Shown piece by piece: positions 16,790-27,299 of a stretch of 64,000 bases of DNA (position 1 is its first letter; each line of letters starts with the position of its first letter). The DNA is from a virus. The stretch is from the IMG/VR virus record IMGVR_UViG_3300006737_000017, positions 1-64,000 of that record. The stretch is one strand, 5' to 3'. The position numbers and the translations under genes are program-made. Under the pieces are notes generated by a model. That model did not search any database and was not told where the DNA came from. It saw only the letters and a program-made list of their open reading frames with translations.

Positions 16790-17227
16790 ATGAAGTTTAC
16801 AAAAATTAGAGATGTTAAATCTCCAACAAGAGCTAACTCAACAGATGCAGGTATAGATTTTTTTATACCTAATACTGAACAACCGATGTGCTTAAGCCCA
16901 GGTCACTCATGCGTAGTACCATCTGGTATTAAGGTTAATTGCCCAGAAGGTTATGCACTGATAGCATTTAACAAGTCAGGTATAGCAGTTAAAAAATCTT
17001 TGCATGTTGGTGCATGCGTAGTAGACCATGGTTATCAAGGTGAAGTACATATAAATTTAACTAACGTTGGTACAGAAAATATAACATTAGAACCTGGTGA
17101 TAAAATAGTCCAGTTTGTTTTATTACCATTAGGAGATCCAAAAGTAGAAGAAGTATCAGAAGAAAATCTATATAACGAAGTATCTTCTAGAGGTGAAGGA
17201 AAATTTGGCTCATCTGGGACAAAATAG
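16790..17227 (+). CDS. dut: dUTPase (deoxyuridine 5'-triphosphate nucleotidohydrolase)
   Basis: 145 aa trimeric dUTPase with all five motifs: STDAGIDFF (motif 1), NKSGIAVKK (motif 2), GACVVDHGYQGEVHINL (motif 3), GDKIVQFVLLPL (motif 4) and the P-loop-like tail SSRGEGKFGSSG (motif 5). It hydrolyses dUTP to dUMP, keeping uracil out of DNA and feeding the TS-family step. The ribosome site is GGAGAAGAAA, 10 nt after the TS gene. It ends the operon started at P6; P7 follows. Confidence 0.95.
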   Translation: MKFTKIRDVKSPTRANSTDAGIDFFIPNTEQPMCLSPGHSCVVPSGIKVNCPEGYALIAFNKSGIAVKKSLHVGACVVDHGYQGEVHINLTNVGTENITLEPGDKIVQFVLLPLGDPKVEEVSEENLYNEVSSRGEGKFGSSGTK

Positions 17228-17238
17228 TTCTCCAAAAA

Positions 17239-17270
17239 TTTGGATATGTCGAAAAAAATGATTATATTAG
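17239..17270 (+). promoter_or_regulatory. Promoter P7 (TTTG-N20-TATATTAG), short leader
   Basis: TTTGGATATGTCG from 17239, TATATTAG at 17263-17270, spacer 20 nt. The polymerase ATG is 23 nt past the -7 box after an A-rich leader. Confidence 0.75.
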
Positions 17271-17293
17271 TATATAATAAAAAAAGATAAAAT

Positions 17294-19741
17294 ATGCTGA
17301 AAGATATAAAGGTTTCAAAAATTACATCCCAATTCAATAAAGGCGATTGGGATATGTACCTTTCTGGGTACGATAAAGATGGTAAAAATGTTAAGCTCAA
17401 AGAAAAGTGCAAAGATTATTTTTACTACGATGCAGAACATATTTCTGATATAGATGAATTCCCTGGGTTAAAAGCTCCGGGTGATGAAATATTCAAATCA
17501 GTTGATGGAAAAGATCTTTTAAGAGTTTATTACACTTCTATTAAGAATAAAAATAAACTTGTTAAGAAAAACGTTAAACGCACATATCAAGCTGATCTTT
17601 CACCTGAATTCAAATTCATGTTAGATAATAATTTGGAATGGTCTTCAAAGCGTCACTTTATGTATTTGGATATTGAAACTTGGTATGATCCAGAGGATTC
17701 ATCTCAAAATAGACCTGATACCCCTAATATGCCAATTACTTCGATAGTTGCTTATTCTAGTGAAGCCGATAAATATTTTGTATTTTCATGGCATCCAGAA
17801 AAGACTAAAAAGTTTGATGAACCAAAATTCGTTGACAAAGACAATGTTACTTATGTTTTTTGTAAAACTGAGCAAGAGGTACTATTGGGCTTTATCAATT
17901 TAGTTAAAACTTCAAACCCAGATATACTTTCAGGTTGGTATTCTTCAGGCTATGATATGCCTTATATATTGAATCGTTCAAAAAGGTTAAATATACCTAT
18001 TGAAGATATATCAGTTGTAAAAGATTATTACATCAAAAAACGTGGTGACTATTGGAAATTTCAAATAAAAGGTTTAGACCATATAGATATGATGGAAGCT
18101 TTACAAGATTTGAAATATAATTTACCCAATTGGAAATTAGCAACTGCAGCAAAGGTTATTCTAAAAGATGAAGAGTTTGGTAAATTAACTGAAGCTACCT
18201 GGAAAAACTGGATTGATGATTATGAAGGCTTCTTAAAATACGCTGTTAGAGATGTTGAAATTCTTAAAGAAATAAATGAAAAAGTTCAAGTGTTTGATCT
18301 GTATATTTCTATGCAACAAATTGCAAATTTGCAAACATTAAATTTAGTATTCTTTAAGTCTATGCTATGTGATAATTACATGTGCAAAGAATTTCATAAT
18401 AAAACTATATTCCCAACTAGATATTCTAAACGCAGAAGAGATTACCAGGGTGCAATTGTTATTGAACCAACAGAGCCAGGGTTAAATGAAAATGTAACAG
18501 TTATGGATTATACTTCTCTATATCCAACAACAATGATGGCTTTTAACATTTCACCTGAAACCTTTATATGCTCTCAAGAACAGTGTGAGAAAGCTGGTAT
18601 GGATATCGAAGATGTAGTCCAGCAATTGAAAGATGATAATATTGATTACGTAGATACTGGATATTCTAAGGATTTATTCGGTAGAAGGTATTTGTTTTAT
18701 GGTCATACTCACAAGGTAGGAATTATACCTCAGATACTTAAAAAGATCTTTGTTCAAAGAGTAGAGATTAACCGGGCATTAAAAGCTGGTGAAATTGCAG
18801 ATGAGAATTATGAAGCAATGCACAAAAGACAATGGTCATATAAAATTATTATGAACTCAGCCTATGGTGCAATGGGATATTCACTATTCAGAATGTGTTT
18901 ATTCGAATGCGCAGATGCTATTACATTCTTTGCAAGACAAGCTTTGAAATTTGGTTTGATTCATTTCAACGAGAAAGGTCATAAACCCTTATATGCTGAT
19001 ACTGATTCTGTATTCATTAAGTCTAATGGTAAAGATGAGGATGGTATGAAAGGTATGCAAAAAGAATATAACGATTCCTTATATGAAAACTTCGTCAAGA
19101 AACATAATACTGGCCCGGTTAAAGAGTTCATGTTCCTTGATCTTAAATTCGAATATTATCTAGATAGAATTTACTTCGGAGATGTTAAGAAAAGATATTA
19201 TGGTATTGTAAAAGGTTCAGGTTATAAAGTAATACGTGGTATGAATATTATACGTAAAGAAACACCAGAGTTCTTAAAGAAAAGATTAAATGATATGGCA
19301 GAATTAGCTGTTAATAATAGACTTACTTTAGATTGGGTATTAAATTTACGTAAAGAAGTAGAAGCACAACCCTATCAAAAGATAGGTATGGCCAAAGGTT
19401 TTGGTAAACCATTTAATACTTATACCAAGACAATGCCTCAACATGTTAAAGCAGCAGTTTGGGCTAATGATATATTAGGAACAGAATTAACTAATATGGA
19501 TAATCCTTATTTATTTTATGTTAAATCTAAAATAGAGGATGATCTTAAAGTTAAACAAAGACATAAAGCAATTTGTATAAATGAAGATGACTTACATTTA
19601 ATAGATAAAAATAAAAATAAATTTGAAATAGATTATGATATACTATTTTACAAACAATGTATTGTACCTATTGAAGAGTTTAAGCAAATGCCTTATATAG
19701 TAGAATTACTTGAAAAATATAATGAAACTATTGCAAATTGA
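17294..19741 (+). CDS. gp43: Family B DNA polymerase with proofreading, T4 gp43-like
   Basis: 815 aa. Exonuclease: Exo I LDIETW (Asp126, Glu128), Exo II GWYSSGYD (Asp221; the usual Asn of the N-x3-F-D motif is Tyr216), Exo III YAVRD (Asp320). Polymerase: motif A VMDYTSLYP (Asp405), motif B KIIMNSAYGAMGY, motif C YADTDS (Asp569, Asp571). The set is complete, so both synthesis and 3'-5' editing should be active. The C-terminus ends before the long clamp tail of T4 gp43 (898 aa) but keeps the thumb. It is the likely replicase; the Pol A-like protein at 3265 would be auxiliary. Own promoter P7. Confidence 0.95.
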   Translation: MLKDIKVSKITSQFNKGDWDMYLSGYDKDGKNVKLKEKCKDYFYYDAEHISDIDEFPGLKAPGDEIFKSVDGKDLLRVYYTSIKNKNKLVKKNVKRTYQADLSPEFKFMLDNNLEWSSKRHFMYLDIETWYDPEDSSQNRPDTPNMPITSIVAYSSEADKYFVFSWHPEKTKKFDEPKFVDKDNVTYVFCKTEQEVLLGFINLVKTSNPDILSGWYSSGYDMPYILNRSKRLNIPIEDISVVKDYYIKKRGDYWKFQIKGLDHIDMMEALQDLKYNLPNWKLATAAKVILKDEEFGKLTEATWKNWIDDYEGFLKYAVRDVEILKEINEKVQVFDLYISMQQIANLQTLNLVFFKSMLCDNYMCKEFHNKTIFPTRYSKRRRDYQGAIVIEPTEPGLNENVTVMDYTSLYPTTMMAFNISPETFICSQEQCEKAGMDIEDVVQQLKDDNIDYVDTGYSKDLFGRRYLFYGHTHKVGIIPQILKKIFVQRVEINRALKAGEIADENYEAMHKRQWSYKIIMNSAYGAMGYSLFRMCLFECADAITFFARQALKFGLIHFNEKGHKPLYADTDSVFIKSNGKDEDGMKGMQKEYNDSLYENFVKKHNTGPVKEFMFLDLKFEYYLDRIYFGDVKKRYYGIVKGSGYKVIRGMNIIRKETPEFLKKRLNDMAELAVNNRLTLDWVLNLRKEVEAQPYQKIGMAKGFGKPFNTYTKTMPQHVKAAVWANDILGTELTNMDNPYLFYVKSKIEDDLKVKQRHKAICINEDDLHLIDKNKNKFEIDYDILFYKQCIVPIEEFKQMPYIVELLEKYNETIAN

Positions 19742-19749
19742 TAGTTCTA

Positions 19750-19765
19750 CTCTATATTTATATAA
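19750..19765 (+). promoter_or_regulatory. Candidate second-class promoter element before groES
   Basis: TCTATATTTATATAAG lies after the polymerase gene, 40 nt before the groES start. It shares TATATTTATATA with 24381 and 40736, without a TTTG box. Confidence 0.35.
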
Positions 19766-19805
19766 GTAAATAAAAAGTTATAAATCAATAATAATGGAGG
19801 TTAAT

Positions 19806-21567
<1,762 letters not shown>

Positions 21568-21717
21568 ATTATTGATCCTGCAAAAGTAACTAGAGTAGCT
21601 TTAGAAAAAGCAGTATCAGTAGCGGGAACAATGTTAACTACTGAATGCGTAGTATCTAAAATAAAAACTGATAATAAAGAAACAGCTAATCCAATGGCTG
21701 GAATGATGGGAATGTAA
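21568..21717 (+). other. In-frame continuation of groEL after the TGA
   Basis: Directly in frame: [20 protein letters not shown], then [12 protein letters not shown] and a Gly/Met tail (NPMAGMMGM) ending in TAA at 21715-21717. This is a normal GroEL C-terminus including the GGM-like tail, without a frameshift, giving 540 codons in total. Conservation on the far side of the stop argues against long-standing pseudogene decay. Confidence 0.85.
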
Positions 21718-21719
21718 TT

Positions 21720-21902
21720 ATGGGAAAAGAAATAAACATGAATCAGCAACAACAAGTAAACATTAATCCTAAAGATCTAGTAGATGTAGTATGCTCAGAA
21801 TGCGGATGTCAAACTTTCACTCAAGTTTTTCTATTCAAAAAGCTTTCAGCTGTATTATCTCCAAATGGTAAAGAATCTATGATACCTTTGCAAGTTTTTT
21901 AG
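21720..21902 (+). CDS. Zinc-ribbon protein, N-terminal half, ended by an in-frame TAG
   Basis: Starts 2 nt after the groEL TAA. 60 aa: VVCSECGCQTFTQVFLFKKL supplies the first C-x2-C-x-C knuckle, then SAVLSPNGKESMIPLQVF and TAG at 21900-21902. I associate the layout (CxxCG, LSP(N/T)G, IPxQVF, second CxxCG) with a small family in myophages. The second knuckle lies in frame after the TAG, so the product as read here is half a zinc ribbon. Confidence 0.65.
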   Translation: MGKEINMNQQQQVNINPKDLVDVVCSECGCQTFTQVFLFKKLSAVLSPNGKESMIPLQVF

Positions 21903-21968
21903 TGCACAGATTGTGGACACATTAATGATGAATTTATTCCAAACAACGATGGTAAAAAAATACTTTAA
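21903..21968 (+). other. In-frame second half of the zinc ribbon after the TAG
   Basis: CTDCGHINDEFIPNNDGKKI follows the TAG directly and ends in TAA (21966-21968), which overlaps the next ATG (TAATG). It carries the missing C-x2-C knuckle. The full gene would be 21720-21968, 82 codons plus stop with one internal TAG. Confidence 0.7.
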
Positions 21969-22192
21969 TGTCTAAGCAAAAAGAAATACAGCATCATCAC
22001 CCAGATCACTATAACAAGGGAGAGATAGAAGTATGGGACTTTATTGCTGACCAAAAATTAGATTTCTTTGAAGGTAATATAGTAAAATATATTTGCAGAT
22101 GGAGAACAAAAAATGGGTATAAAGATTTATTAAAAGTAAAAGAATACATAGATAAATACTTAGAAGTAACTTCAAAAGAATATGAACTTTAA
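21968..22192 (+). CDS. DUF3310-type small protein (74 aa)
   Basis: HPDHYNKGEIEVWDFIADQ, LDFFEGNIVKYICRWRTK and NGYKDLLKVKEYIDKYL are the features of the DUF3310 family, widespread in phages and linked to nucleotide-kinase-type annotations without firm biochemistry. TAATG coupling to the interrupted zinc-ribbon gene; the last 11 nt overlap the nuclease gene. Confidence 0.8.
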   Translation: MSKQKEIQHHHPDHYNKGEIEVWDFIADQKLDFFEGNIVKYICRWRTKNGYKDLLKVKEYIDKYLEVTSKEYEL

Positions 22193-23126
22193 TACAGTAA
22201 ATATAAAAGATCCACTTGCAATGTCTAGAGAGGCAAAGCGTAGAGGTAAGAAAATGATTTCTAATTCTCAGATCAAGACTTATACTCAATGCCCTCACAA
22301 GTGGAAGACTATGTATATAGACGGAAACAAAGAATACCAACAATCTATATTCTTTACATTTGGTACAGCAATGCATGAAACTATACAGCATTTCTTAACT
22401 GTTATGTATAATCAAACTGCTAAAGCTGCTGAATCCTTAGATTTACCAAAATTGCTAAAAGAGAATATGAGCATTGCATATAAATCAGCATTGAAAAGAA
22501 ATAAGGGTGAGCATTTCACAAATAAATTTGATCTTGAAGATATATACAAACAAGGTGTTAATATACTAAATGAGTTTGTAAAGAAAAGAGGTCAACACTT
22601 TTCAAAAAAGAATACAGAATTATTAGGAATAGAAATTCCAATACTTATTGAATCTGATGTAAATTCTAATATATTGATTGGTGGTTTCTTAGATATCGTA
22701 ATGAAAGAACATGATAAGATAAAAATATACGATATCAAAACTTCATATAAAACTTGGGATAAGAAAAAGAAAAAAGAAGGCTCTTTTCAATTAAGATTAT
22801 ACAAAAAATACTTTGCAAAACAATATGATATATCAGAAGAGGACATAGATATAGAATTTTTCATTGTAAAAAGAAATGTATATGAAAATTGCGATTTCCC
22901 TCAAAGCAGAATACAAAGATTCTCTCCAGCTTCTGGTAAACCTACTATGGCAAAAACTGCAAAAGTAGCAAATGAATTTATAACTTCAGTTTTTAATGAA
23001 GATGGAAGCTATAATACAAATAGAAAATACGAGGCAATAGCAGGTGTTAAAGGGCACAACTGCAAATATTGCCCATTCAAAACAAACTATGATTTATGCC
23101 CTAAAGAAAATAGAATAAGGAGTTAA
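22182..23126 (+). CDS. PD-(D/E)XK exonuclease, RecB/Cas4-like with Fe-S cluster cysteines
   Basis: 314 aa. YTQCPHKWKTMYIDG (around 37-50) gives the first Cys; FTFGTAMHETIQHFL carries the His of the RecB motif; GGFLDIVMKEHDKIKIYDIK (Asp and D-x-K, ~166-185) is the metal-binding core; the C-terminal CKYCPFKTNYDLC gives three more Cys. One N-terminal plus three C-terminal Cys is the 4Fe-4S arrangement of Cas4/AddB-type nucleases. Likely a 5'-3' or ssDNA exonuclease in recombination or DNA processing. No cas genes or arrays are nearby. Confidence 0.85.
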   Translation: MNFNTVNIKDPLAMSREAKRRGKKMISNSQIKTYTQCPHKWKTMYIDGNKEYQQSIFFTFGTAMHETIQHFLTVMYNQTAKAAESLDLPKLLKENMSIAYKSALKRNKGEHFTNKFDLEDIYKQGVNILNEFVKKRGQHFSKKNTELLGIEIPILIESDVNSNILIGGFLDIVMKEHDKIKIYDIKTSYKTWDKKKKKEGSFQLRLYKKYFAKQYDISEEDIDIEFFIVKRNVYENCDFPQSRIQRFSPASGKPTMAKTAKVANEFITSVFNEDGSYNTNRKYEAIAGVKGHNCKYCPFKTNYDLCPKENRIRS

Positions 23127-23128
23127 TT

Positions 23129-23365
23129 ATGACTATTAAGATGATTGAAACATTGATGAATATCGCAATTGCAGAAAGATCAAAAGCTCAAATGAATTTG
23201 AACATTTACTTATCTAATGGAGCAGCTATAGGTGAACACCCAGATGTAGTAGACGAAGCAAATAAATTAGTAGCAGCTGTAGCTGAAGCGGATGGAAAGA
23301 TTGAAGTTCTAAATAATTTAGTAAAAGAGTTACAAAGTCTTGAAGAAGCAAAACCTAAAAAATAG
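23129..23365 (+). CDS. Small coiled-coil protein (78 aa)
   Basis: Follows the nuclease by 2 nt behind AAGGAGTTAATT. Almost entirely helical (MIETLMNIAIAERSKAQMN, then LVAAVAEADGKIEVLNNLVK), ending in a Lys-rich tail. No motif recognised. The next gene overlaps its 3' end. Confidence 0.55.
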   Translation: MTIKMIETLMNIAIAERSKAQMNLNIYLSNGAAIGEHPDVVDEANKLVAAVAEADGKIEVLNNLVKELQSLEEAKPKK

Positions 23366-23576
23366 ACCTAAATTAGATTTACATGGTGTATTCCATAAAG
23401 AAGTTTTTAGTGAAGTTGATAAATTTGTTAGTGAAAATTTATATGCAAATGAAATAGAAATAGTAACAGGTTATAGTAATAGAATGAAAGATTTAGTTCA
23501 ATTAGTTTTATCAGACTATAAATTAAAAGGTGAATGCCCTCCATACAACGATGGAACTTTAATAGTTAAATTATGA
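23340..23576 (+). CDS. Smr-domain protein (small MutS-related)
   Basis: 78 aa single Smr domain: PKLDLHGVFHKEVFSEVDKF matches the D-L-H-G motif, IEIVTGYSNRMKDLV the (T/S)-G-x-G region (here T-G-Y-S), and the C-terminal GTLIVKL the last strand. Smr domains nick DNA or RNA. No ATG lies before the domain; TTG at 23340 is the only usable in-frame start and overlaps the preceding gene by 26 nt, so the exact start is uncertain. Confidence 0.72.
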   Translation: MKKQNLKNRPKLDLHGVFHKEVFSEVDKFVSENLYANEIEIVTGYSNRMKDLVQLVLSDYKLKGECPPYNDGTLIVKL

Positions 23577-23920
23577 AAATAAGATTATCAATACAAGACA
23601 GTAAAATATTAAAAAAGAATGAAACTTATACTTTACTAGATAATACGAAATTAAATAATCTAGTTGTATCTAAAACTATATTACATCCAGGACAAGAAAC
23701 AAATGGTCACAAACATCCAGGACAAGAAGAAGTATATATGTTTACTTCTGGTCATGGTAAAATGGAAGTTAATCCTGAATGGAGAAAGGGGGCAGGATTC
23801 TTTGTTAATCCCGGCGATGTCGTACTAATACCAGATGGATATTTCCATAAAGTATGGAATGAAAGTGAGACAGAAGATTTAATATTTGTATGCGTATTTG
23901 ATGGAAAAAGAAATCATTAA
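23573..23920 (+). CDS. Cupin-domain protein
   Basis: 115 aa. TILHPGQETNGHKHPGQEEV (H-x-H and Glu) and the second motif GDVVLIPDGYFHKVWNESE (P-x-G-x-x-H) form a complete single-cupin metal site. ATGA overlap with the Smr gene. Resembles sugar-isomerase or unassigned cupins; substrate unknown. Confidence 0.75.
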   Translation: MKIRLSIQDSKILKKNETYTLLDNTKLNNLVVSKTILHPGQETNGHKHPGQEEVYMFTSGHGKMEVNPEWRKGAGFFVNPGDVVLIPDGYFHKVWNESETEDLIFVCVFDGKRNH

Positions 23921-23922
23921 AA

Positions 23923-23954
23923 TTTGGATATGTCGTAAAAATTTATTATATTAA
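23923..23954 (+). promoter_or_regulatory. Promoter P8, predicted leaderless
   Basis: TTTGGATATGTCG from 23923, TATATTAA at 23947-23954, spacer 20 nt. ATG of the SLOG gene (23959) is 4 nt past the box. Confidence 0.72.
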
Positions 23955-23958
23955 TAAA

Positions 23959-24366
23959 ATGAAAAGAAAAATAGGTATAGTAGGAAGTAAAGAATATTCT
24001 AATAAGAGAAAAGTTAAAGACACTATATTCGAATTGAAAAAAAGATTTGGTGAAGAAGTAGAAATAGTTTCAGGTGGTTGTTCTCATGGTGCTGATAGGT
24101 ATGCAAAGAAATACGCATTAGATTTCCAATTATCATATAAAGAATTTAACCCAGCTCATACAGTTCAAAATTTATATTCTGCATTGAATGAAAATTATTA
24201 TAACAAACAATATGCACCAAAAAACTTTTTTCATAGGAATAAACTTCTTGCTAGATACGTAGATTATATAATTGCTTTTATCCCAGAAGGTGTTAATGCA
24301 AATGGAACCATGGATACAATAAAGCATGCAAAAAAATTAGGTAAAAAAATAGTGATAATTACTTAA
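23959..24366 (+). CDS. SLOG/DUF2493-type Rossmann protein
   Basis: 135 aa. KIGIVGSKEYSNKRKV at the N-terminus, VSGGCSHGADRYAKKYA (G-x-x-x-G-A-D) and NKLLARYVDYIIAFIPEG are the marks of the YspA/DUF2493 branch of the SLOG (DprA/LOG-like) superfamily, which binds nucleotides or nucleotide-derived ligands. Leaderless start behind P8. Function in phages is not known; related folds sense nucleotide signals. Confidence 0.75.
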   Translation: MKRKIGIVGSKEYSNKRKVKDTIFELKKRFGEEVEIVSGGCSHGADRYAKKYALDFQLSYKEFNPAHTVQNLYSALNENYYNKQYAPKNFFHRNKLLARYVDYIIAFIPEGVNANGTMDTIKHAKKLGKKIVIIT

Positions 24367-24380
24367 CTTTCGATATATAT

Positions 24381-24396
24381 CTATATATTTATATAC
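24381..24396 (+). promoter_or_regulatory. Candidate second-class promoter element before the glycosylation island
   Basis: CTATATATTTATATAC stands 14 nt before the ribbon-helix-helix gene and is the only promoter-like sequence ahead of the ~8-kb co-directional run to P9. Same core as 40736 and 19750. Confidence 0.35.
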
Positions 24397-24409
24397 GAAG
24401 GAAATGGTT

Positions 24410-24583
24410 ATGAAATACAAAGAAAACAAACTAACATCGGTTAACGTTAACGATAATAATCGTAAAGAATTCAAGAAGCTTGCAATTGATGAAGAAATAA
24501 CATTCCAAAAGCTTGTTAATATAGCTTTGGAGTTATATATAACTGATGTGAAGTTTAGACGTCAAATAAACAAAAGGAGATAG
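24410..24583 (+). CDS. Ribbon-helix-helix (Arc/CopG-like) DNA-binding protein, 57 aa
   Basis: Short gene behind AAGGA. The product has a beta-strand LTSVNVNDNN, helix 1 RKEFKKLAIDEE and helix 2 TFQKLVNIALELYITD, the arrangement of a ribbon-helix-helix repressor; the strand residues would contact the DNA major groove as a dimer. It is the first gene of the sugar cluster, so it may control that operon or be a broader phage regulator. Start at 24410 preferred over in-frame ATG 24404 on ribosome-site spacing. Confidence 0.68.
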   Translation: MKYKENKLTSVNVNDNNRKEFKKLAIDEEITFQKLVNIALELYITDVKFRRQINKRR

Positions 24584-24588
24584 GTTAT

Positions 24589-26034
24589 ATGAAACTTCCA
24601 TCATTGAAGAAAGCAAAGAAAAAGTCTTACAAGAAAAAGATTTTATTATTATCTGATGATCTAAGGTTAAAGTCTGGTGTAGGGACTATGTCTAAGGAAA
24701 TCATTAGAGGAACATTACACAAATACGATTGGGTTCAAATAGGAGGAGCTCTAAATCACCCAGATGAAGGCAAAGGCTTAGTAGACCTTTCAGAAGAATT
24801 TCAAAAATCAACTGGTGTAGGTGATGCTTCAGTTAAAGTAATACCATGTGCAGGATATGGTAATCAGCAATTGTTAAGAGCAGTGATAAAAGATCATAAA
24901 CCAGATGTTATATGTCACTTTACTGATCCTAGATTTTGGGACTGGCTTTATCAAATGGAACATGAAATTAGACAAACTACTCCTATCACCTATCTTAATA
25001 TTTGGGACGATTTACCTTTCCCTCATTGGAATGAAAATGCATACGAATCTTGCGATTTGCTAATGGCAATTTCAAAGCAAACTTATAATATAAACAAGCA
25101 CGTTTGCCAAAGAAAACCAAGAGTAGAAGGTAAAGATTTATTCTACGTACAACATGGTATAGATGAAAATATTTTTAAGCCTATAGATAAATCAACAGAA
25201 GAATTTAAGAAATTTCAATCTGAAGTATTAGGTGGTAAAGAAAAAGATTTTATATTATTTTTTAATTCAAGAAATATTAGAAGAAAATCGCCATCTGATT
25301 TAATACTTGGTTATAGTAAATTCTGTGAACAATTGACAAAGGAACAAGCCGATAAATGCTTATTACTAATGCATACAGATGCAGTAGACCCTAATGGTAC
25401 AGATCTACCAGCTGTTATGAGAGCACTATCACCTAAATACGATGTTAGGTTTAGTACTCAAAAAATGGACGAGAAATTCTTAAACTATTTATATAATGTA
25501 GTAGATGTTACATGCAATCCTTCTTCAGCAGAAGGTTTTGGTTTATCTCATATGGAATCTCTGATGGCTGGTACTCCAACTATAACATCTGTCATTGGTG
25601 GTTTACAAGATCAAATGGGATTCAAAGTAAATGGAGAAGAATTCAGCGTTAAGCATTTATCAGCTGATATGCCTAGTAATTCTACAGGAGAGATATCTAC
25701 AGAACATGGAGAATGGACTTTACCTTTATGGCCTCAATTAAATTTACAAGGTTCACCAGCAACTCCCTATATATACGATTCTAAAAGTAGCATAAGTCAA
25801 ATAACAAATCAAATGAAAGTTTGGTATGATTTAGGACCAGAAGAAAGAAAAAGAAGAGGATTAGCTGGAAGGAATTGGGCTATTGAAAATGGCTTTAACC
25901 ATGTTGGTATGGCTAATGCATTCATTAAAGCAACAGAAGCTTGTCTTGAAAATTTTCAACCAAGAGCAAGTTATACATTAGAAAAAGTTGAAGTTAATCC
26001 AAAAGAAGTATATCCAGCAGGAGTTATATTATGA
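24589..26034 (+). CDS. Glycosyltransferase, GT4-like (GT-B fold)
   Basis: 481 aa. A Lys-rich start, then KKILLLSDDLRLKSGVGTMS (glycine-rich acceptor-domain loop), DVICHFTDPRFWDW, IPCAG, FYVQHGIDENIFKP, FILFFNSRNIRRKSPSDLI (donor-domain start) and CNPSSAEGFGLSHMESLMAG, the E-x-F-G-x-x-x-x-E nucleotide-sugar motif of GT4. Retaining transfer from an NDP-sugar. ATGA overlap with the next GT gene. Confidence 0.82.
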   Translation: MKLPSLKKAKKKSYKKKILLLSDDLRLKSGVGTMSKEIIRGTLHKYDWVQIGGALNHPDEGKGLVDLSEEFQKSTGVGDASVKVIPCAGYGNQQLLRAVIKDHKPDVICHFTDPRFWDWLYQMEHEIRQTTPITYLNIWDDLPFPHWNENAYESCDLLMAISKQTYNINKHVCQRKPRVEGKDLFYVQHGIDENIFKPIDKSTEEFKKFQSEVLGGKEKDFILFFNSRNIRRKSPSDLILGYSKFCEQLTKEQADKCLLLMHTDAVDPNGTDLPAVMRALSPKYDVRFSTQKMDEKFLNYLYNVVDVTCNPSSAEGFGLSHMESLMAGTPTITSVIGGLQDQMGFKVNGEEFSVKHLSADMPSNSTGEISTEHGEWTLPLWPQLNLQGSPATPYIYDSKSSISQITNQMKVWYDLGPEERKRRGLAGRNWAIENGFNHVGMANAFIKATEACLENFQPRASYTLEKVEVNPKEVYPAGVIL

Positions 26035-27299
26035 AACAAAATTTAGTTATTAGTTGCCCATCAACAAGTAGATCTGGTTACGGAGATCATGCTAGAGATT
26101 TAATTAGAAGTTTAATTTCTATGGACAAATTCAATGTTAGAATATTAGATCAAAGATGGGGAGTATGCCCACAGAACGCATTGACAGAAGAAGATGAAGA
26201 CATAAGCTCTAGAATTATTTGGGATGGGAAGTTATCACAAAAACCCGACGTTTGGATACAAGTTACTGTTCCCAATGAATTCCAAGCAGTAGGTGAATAT
26301 AATATAGGTATAACTGCTGGAATGGAAACTACACTTGTTGATCCAACATGGTTAGAAGGTTGCAACAGAATGGATAAAATCATAGTTCCATCTGAACATT
26401 CTAAAAATGTATTTGTACAATCTAAATATGATAAACATGATAAGAAGACTAACACAAAGACTGGAGAATTAAAACTTGAAGTTCCATGTGAAGTTCTATT
26501 TGAAGGGTCAGACATGAATATATTCAAAAAGACCAAAGATATACCAGTAACAGTAATAGAATCTATGAAAGAAGTAAAAGAAGAATTTTGTTTCTTAAAC
26601 GTTGGTCACTGGTTGCAAGGAGATTTTGGTCATGATAGAAAAGATGTTGGAGGAGTAATAAAAGTTTTCTGTGATACATTTAATGGTATAAGGAAAAAAC
26701 CAGCATTAATTATAAAAACTTCTGGTGCTACATATTCTATACAGGACAAACAACAAATTTTACATAAATTCAGAGCAGTAATGAGAACTGTAAAGAATTT
26801 AGATGTTAGCGTTTATTTATTGCATGGAGATATGAAGCCAGAAGAATTGAATGGTTTATATAATCACCCTAAAGTAAAAGCGATGGTTAGCTTTACTCAC
26901 GGCGAAGGATATGGAAGACCATTACAAGAATTTAGTATTACTGGTAAACCTACTATAGCACCTGGTTGGTCTGGTCAAGTAGATTTCCTATCGCAATATG
27001 GAGTATTATTGAAAGGTAAAGTACAACAGGTACACCCATCAGCTGCACAAGAAAAAATGATATTAAAAGAATCTGGTTGGTTTTACGTTGATGTAAATTA
27101 TGCAACGGCTGTATTTAAGGACGTCTACAAAAATTATAAAAAATATTTAGAAACTACTAGAAAGCAAACTCAATATATAAAAGAGAATTTTACATTAGAT
27201 TTAATGAAAGAAAAATTCAAAGCTATGATGGGATCTATACCAACAAAAGCCGAGAGAGTAGAATTTAATTTACCAAAATTGGAGAAACAAAATGCATAG
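26031..27299 (+). CDS. Glycosyltransferase, GT4-like (GT-B fold)
   Basis: 422 aa. CPSTSRSGYGDHARDLIRSL is the N-terminal acceptor loop, GITAGMETTLVDPTWLEGCN and KIIVPSEHSKNVF follow, and SFTHGEGYGRPLQEFSITGK carries the donor-binding E-G-x-G-x-P-x-x-E motif. Paralogue in general layout of the preceding GT but diverged. Coupled by ATGA upstream and a small overlap downstream. Confidence 0.82.
   Translation: MKQNLVISCPSTSRSGYGDHARDLIRSLISMDKFNVRILDQRWGVCPQNALTEEDEDISSRIIWDGKLSQKPDVWIQVTVPNEFQAVGEYNIGITAGMETTLVDPTWLEGCNRMDKIIVPSEHSKNVFVQSKYDKHDKKTNTKTGELKLEVPCEVLFEGSDMNIFKKTKDIPVTVIESMKEVKEEFCFLNVGHWLQGDFGHDRKDVGGVIKVFCDTFNGIRKKPALIIKTSGATYSIQDKQQILHKFRAVMRTVKNLDVSVYLLHGDMKPEELNGLYNHPKVKAMVSFTHGEGYGRPLQEFSITGKPTIAPGWSGQVDFLSQYGVLLKGKVQQVHPSAAQEKMILKESGWFYVDVNYATAVFKDVYKNYKKYLETTRKQTQYIKENFTLDLMKEKFKAMMGSIPTKAERVEFNLPKLEKQNA

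Noticed and set aside
19794-19805. GroES start at ATG 19794
   Set aside because: The GGAGG in that stretch is the Shine-Dalgarno for ATG 19806, which matches the usual GroES N-terminus.
22182-23126. Cas4 of a CRISPR system
   Set aside because: The Cas4/RecB-type Fe-S nuclease has no cas1/cas2 neighbours and no array; similar nucleases are ordinary phage recombination genes.
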